From Setaria digitata (taxonomy: Eukaryota > Nematoda > Chromadorea > Rhabditida > Setariidae): a DNA stretch of 64,000 nt. Positions within the stretch are counted from its first letter, which is position 1; each line of letters opens with the position of its first letter. This document shows positions 62,001-64,000 of this stretch, piece by piece. The notes under the pieces were generated by a model that saw only the letters and a program-made list of their open reading frames with translations, was not told the origin of the DNA and made no database searches. The stretch covers positions 62,001 to 126,000 of the forward strand of contig RCAB01000065.1 of assembly GCA_003640385.1 (NCBI GenBank). Reading direction: 5' to 3'. A program made the translations under genes and the position numbers.

Positions 62001-63979
62001 TAACAATTAAAAGGATGCAAATAAAACTTTCCACTAGTTGCATAATTTCATGGCATTTCTAACTTGCTATATCTTGTTATCTACAAATAACTACAAGCTA
62101 AAACAGGTTAAATCAGATCAGCTTATATTATATCCACTTCTTTATAAATGAAAAATAACAACCTTGTCAATCAAAGCTTCTTTACAGGACTTATTCAATC
62201 TTGAGTTAATCGCAAGATTAATGGATAAATAGACATCGTCAATAAAACTTTCTGGATTCACAAAAAAAAAAAACAAATTAATATGTTAGTGACGCAAATT
62301 TAAGAAAAACATCTCAAATTATGTGTCAAAAACTTGAAATAAATAAAAAGTTATAAGCAGAAAAAAAAAAAAAAAAAAAAAAAAAGAAATTAATCTGATC
62401 TGCAAGTCGCTAAATAATGAAATATAAGTGAAAAACAATTGAGTAAACATGTAAATATGCTTAGATGAAGGAACCAACTTAGGCAGACCGGTGTCCGGAA
62501 TAAGTTCATAGGAACAACAGCAATGGAGTGAGAGTTCACATAACTCCATCCTTGGCCAGCTGTGCATTGTAAGGATGTTGCGTGGTTAGGAAATTCTATT
62601 CCGGAACATTTCTGCCGTCTAGTACATACTCGCTGATTTACTGAACCCTCGCATTCATATTCCGTTTCATTTATTGGCCATAATGGGCAATCTGCTACTG
62701 TAATGGACAAATAATATGTGCCATTTTGTAATGAGTACAAAAATTTGTGAACCGAAGCACAACTTGCTCCAAGCTTCCTTTTGTTTCTGCAAGTGGAAGA
62801 TAATATATGTAAATGCAGAAATGCAAATTAAATTCCAATTAATAACTGGGATAAAGCGTTTTTTTTTTCCTTTTATTCTGGCAATTTATTTGTATAGTAC
62901 TTTTTGATTTTCAAACATCTCCATTACGTTGGGTGCTTCTTTTAGCTCTCCAAATCAGTATTTTAGGGTGCCATGTTGAGCTGGCATTTCAACTCTGGTC
63001 TCATTCAATTCTTCAGCAAATCCTCTTTTCAAAAACAGCGATAACAGTTAGTTACTACCTTATATTTATATTAATAGTAACATCAAACAGCAGATAACAT
63101 ACAATAAGAAGATAAAATTTCTATTGGCCAAATAAGATAACTCTTAATACATCAGCAATTTTTATCATATTAGTGAACTAAATCTAAAATAGCTCACCTT
63201 GTCCAATATACCAAAACATGCACCGTGCTGAGTTGTTACTTTCATCAGTTGCAGTAACTGTAACTTTTACCGGTTCACCAATTTCCACTATGGTACCGTT
63301 TAAAGGATCATAACTGATAGAAATGTTCGAACCGAGATCGCGATAACTGATATGTGGGAGGCGTAATTTGCACTTCGGCGATGTTGTGTTTGGGAAAAGG
63401 TCGAAAAAAAGCGGTGGACAGTCGAGCACTGGGGCCCAGTAATCTACAAATTTCTTTCATTTTTCAACTTTTATTCAGATTTACTCTAAAGTTACCTTAT
63501 CTTTTATATACAAATCTAAGTATGCAAATATGCAAAACTAATCTTTGTAAGAAATATGAGTTGAGCAATTCCTGAACTGCAACATCCGATTTGTCACTGT
63601 CCATAGAATAGTATTTGTTTCGCCACCAATTTGTACTGTACCATTGAAGATATTCTGATTAACGGTGAGATGATAAAACGGTTCATAATTATATATTAGA
63701 GGAGGTTTTAATGCAGCATTAGCAAATAATCCTTTAGAATATCTATAAAGTGCTAAAGTTAAGTTTGAAAAAATCTAATTGCTGAAAAATAATCCTTTAC
63801 AAACATGATGCGTTAGTTTCAATGTGTTTTCAACAAAATCTCTTTAAGGTAAAATTGCATGTAAATGAAATCCTAAATATAAATTCTATAAATATTCATC
63901 CAATGAATTTTCTTTTTTTCGCGATACTGTGCTAGAGATTGCAAACCTCAACACTGTGATGTTTCTGGGACATATTGCT
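48496..63979 (-). CDS. Polydom/SVEP1-like mosaic adhesion protein, membrane-anchored (5' end beyond window)
   Basis: About 36 minus-strand exons encode roughly 2,070 aa: 63979-63947, 63742-~63590, 63443-63198, ~62786-62479, 62251-62163, 61866-61678, 61366-61294, 61077-60922, 60747-60586, 60374-60225, 59989-59789, 59334-58996, 58845-58675, 58496-58251, 57937-57696, 57370-57259, 57183-56944, 56610-56468, 55727-55607, 55513-55360, 55013-54899, 54798-54643, 54320-54113, 53993-53828, 53650-53416, 53174-53125, 53030-52914, 52054-51909, 51618-51451, 51231-51098, 51019-50750, 50472-50413, 50037-49871, 49547-49376, 49165-48834, 48724-48496 (stop). Phases agree at every junction except the two most 5' ones noted under findings. 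Domain order: HYR, HYR, unassigned, three GCC2/GCC3 repeats, about twelve EGF modules split by a Ser/Thr linker, pentraxin/LamG-like, HYR, sushi, four GCC2/GCC3-like repeats, membrane segment, cytoplasmic tail. The mix of HYR, sushi, ephrin-receptor-like, EGF and pentraxin modules is the polydom/SVEP1 signature, an extracellular-matrix adhesion family; vertebrate SVEP1 is secreted, whereas this one is anchored. Confidence 0.94.
50413..52054 (-). other. Membrane-proximal GCC2/GCC3-like repeats
   Basis: Exons 51618-50413 carry four Cys-rich modules: CPPGMYCMNDKCVPCPENTF, CSAGYHYSIQEGSCVKCAKG, CGAGMSMNAQSQCVKCAKGK and CPPGTYINLTSLTGCIFCP, ending TECHHCGESLITLAT. Exon 52054-51909, just before, is Cys-poor. 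Confidence 0.85.
51020..51097 (-). other. 78-nt intron, open in frame, in polydom-like gene
   Basis: The donor is ACA|GTATTT and the acceptor TGTTCAG|GGT. Removal restores a normal GCC2-type repeat (HSTPKT joined to GSVNISNC). The intron is a multiple of three with no stop, so retention adds 26 mostly hydrophobic residues (VFSFHYFALFQFVSFKFLLS and six more). Confidence 0.75.
53125..53993 (-). other. HYR domain followed by sushi (CCP) module
   Basis: HYR: DKVPPQVINCPANINITSTE, VVEWSPSK, KYHVVYIAEDEAGNIETCQF. Sushi: MNCSDPEKIDGAKFT, VAFFECETNFIPI, FYFCDSM, joined by the short exon 53174-53125 to WSRWPHGINFYFPSC, giving the four cysteines and Trp of a CCP module. Confidence 0.82.
54113..55513 (-). 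other. Pentraxin/LamG-like domain
   Basis: Four exons encode a jelly-roll-like domain: LNQFTLCFWIRIVSAGNSFL (family: FTxCxWIR), NEWQQVKLLWHDF (family: WHHVCVTW), VINGNLRILLGASESFRGEI (family: G.L.LGQ....GG.F.G.I), then LHNKQINESIHNCKQWLRSA. This matches the pentraxin position in polydom proteins, directly after the EGF array. No clear calcium-site residues could be assigned. Confidence 0.75.
55607..59989 (-). other. Array of about twelve EGF modules with a Ser/Thr/Ala-rich linker
   Basis: The modules follow CxxxxCxNGGxCxxxxxxxxCxCxxGaxGxxC. Examples are SCENNGKCLDSQCICPSGYI, KNGSCVATINGDINCTC, CECHPGFTGSDC, CICNEGYEGKQCE, CHCKPGYHGDHC and CHCTQQYEGRRC. Several modules span an exon border. 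A Ca-binding D-x-(D/N)-E consensus is mostly absent. After the first module, exon 59334-58996 inserts a ~110-residue linker rich in Thr, Ser and Ala (for example TASSIITTTTNR-like composition), likely O-glycosylated. Confidence 0.88.
60225..61077 (-). other. Three GCC2/GCC3 (ephrin-receptor-like) repeats
   Basis: Each exon carries one module: CMPGFYASENGCYPCPLHSF, CPPGFFSSTGLEPCQACAIG and CKPGWFSRTGFEPCLKCPNG, each followed by a (F/Y)...G...C..C half. The pattern CxPGxx(S)xxGxxxCxxC...GxYQ...G...C..C is the family signature. Confidence 0.88.
61294..62786 (-). other. Unassigned Cys-containing segment of polydom-like protein
   Basis: Exons ~62786-62479, 62251-62163, 61866-61678 and 61366-61294 encode a region with SLQNGTYYLSITVADCPLW, YECEGSVNQRVCTRRQKCSG and LQCTAGQGWSYV, followed by a Cys-poor part. 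The cysteine pattern does not clearly match sushi or EGF. In vertebrate SVEP1 sushi modules lie about here, so it may be diverged. The first acceptor is uncertain (62786 is strong but out of phase; 62766 is in phase but weak). Confidence 0.6.
63198..63979 (-). other. Two HYR domains (N-terminal visible part of polydom-like protein)
   Basis: The first HYR starts CPRNITVLRYSKGLF and runs through GGETNTILWTVTNRMLQFRN to C. The second starts LDCPPLFFDLFPNTT and ends with EIGEPVKVTVTATDESNNSA then RCMF. HYR modules are immunoglobulin-like adhesion folds with the CP...V.WT.P...D pattern, seen here. The splice between the two (about 63590 to 63443) is one base out of phase with every donor I can find. 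Confidence 0.8.
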
Positions 63980-64000
63980 CTAAACATTGGATAAGGGCGC

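Noticed and set aside
1..64000. CRISPR arrays, bacterial operons, Wolbachia-like insertions
   Set aside because: No regularly spaced repeats and no prokaryote-like gene runs; all supported genes are intron-rich animal genes.

Overview
This window is nuclear DNA of a nematode. It is very AT-rich and full of poly(T)/poly(A) runs and (ATT)n/(TA)n microsatellites. Its genes are cut into many short exons, mostly joined by TTTCAG-type acceptors. The protein families are animal ones: a cuticlin-type ZP protein, a class B GPCR, an FGD-type RhoGEF and a polydom/SVEP1-like adhesion protein. The base composition and intron style suggest a filarial or related clade III parasite, but this is inference; no species-specific marker was seen. 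There is no bacterial, viral or CRISPR content.

Layout. (1) 2005-5396 (+): a ZP-domain membrane protein of the cuticlin-like family, reconstructed from 10 exons (377 aa, frame kept throughout). (2) 6687-9841 (-): the 3' part of an unrecognised gene ending in a coiled coil, convergent with gene 1. (3) 9.8-24.7 kb: no convincing conventional gene. It holds a possible secreted-peptide ORF, a possible DNA-transposon relic and a palindromic TA block. (4) 24677-31603 (+): a secretin-type GPCR with a hormone-receptor domain and seven membrane segments. A 2.9-kb intron in it carries a decayed antisense BEL/Pao retroelement. (5) 31.6-42.1 kb: gene-poor, with a sequence gap, a G15 run and a Z-DNA-prone block. 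(6) 42099-47509 (+): an FGD-family RhoGEF, 17 exons and 804 aa (DH-PH-FYVE-PH), whose FYVE finger lacks the PI3P-binding basic motif. (7) 48496-63979 (-): about 36 exons (roughly 2,070 aa) of a polydom/SVEP1-like mosaic protein that ends in a membrane anchor and a tyrosine-rich cytoplasmic tail; its 5' end lies outside the window.

The gene models were built by hand. Exon ends were chosen so that splice sites, reading phase and domain continuity agree, and where they disagree this is stated. The genes do not form an obvious pathway, although the ZP and polydom-like proteins are both surface/matrix proteins and FGD-type GEFs act on the actin cortex. The most useful leads are the membrane-anchored polydom with its YxxI/YxxL-rich tail, a 78-nt intron in it that is fully translatable in frame, the FYVE without its lipid-binding motif, and repeated use of AAG 3' splice sites.
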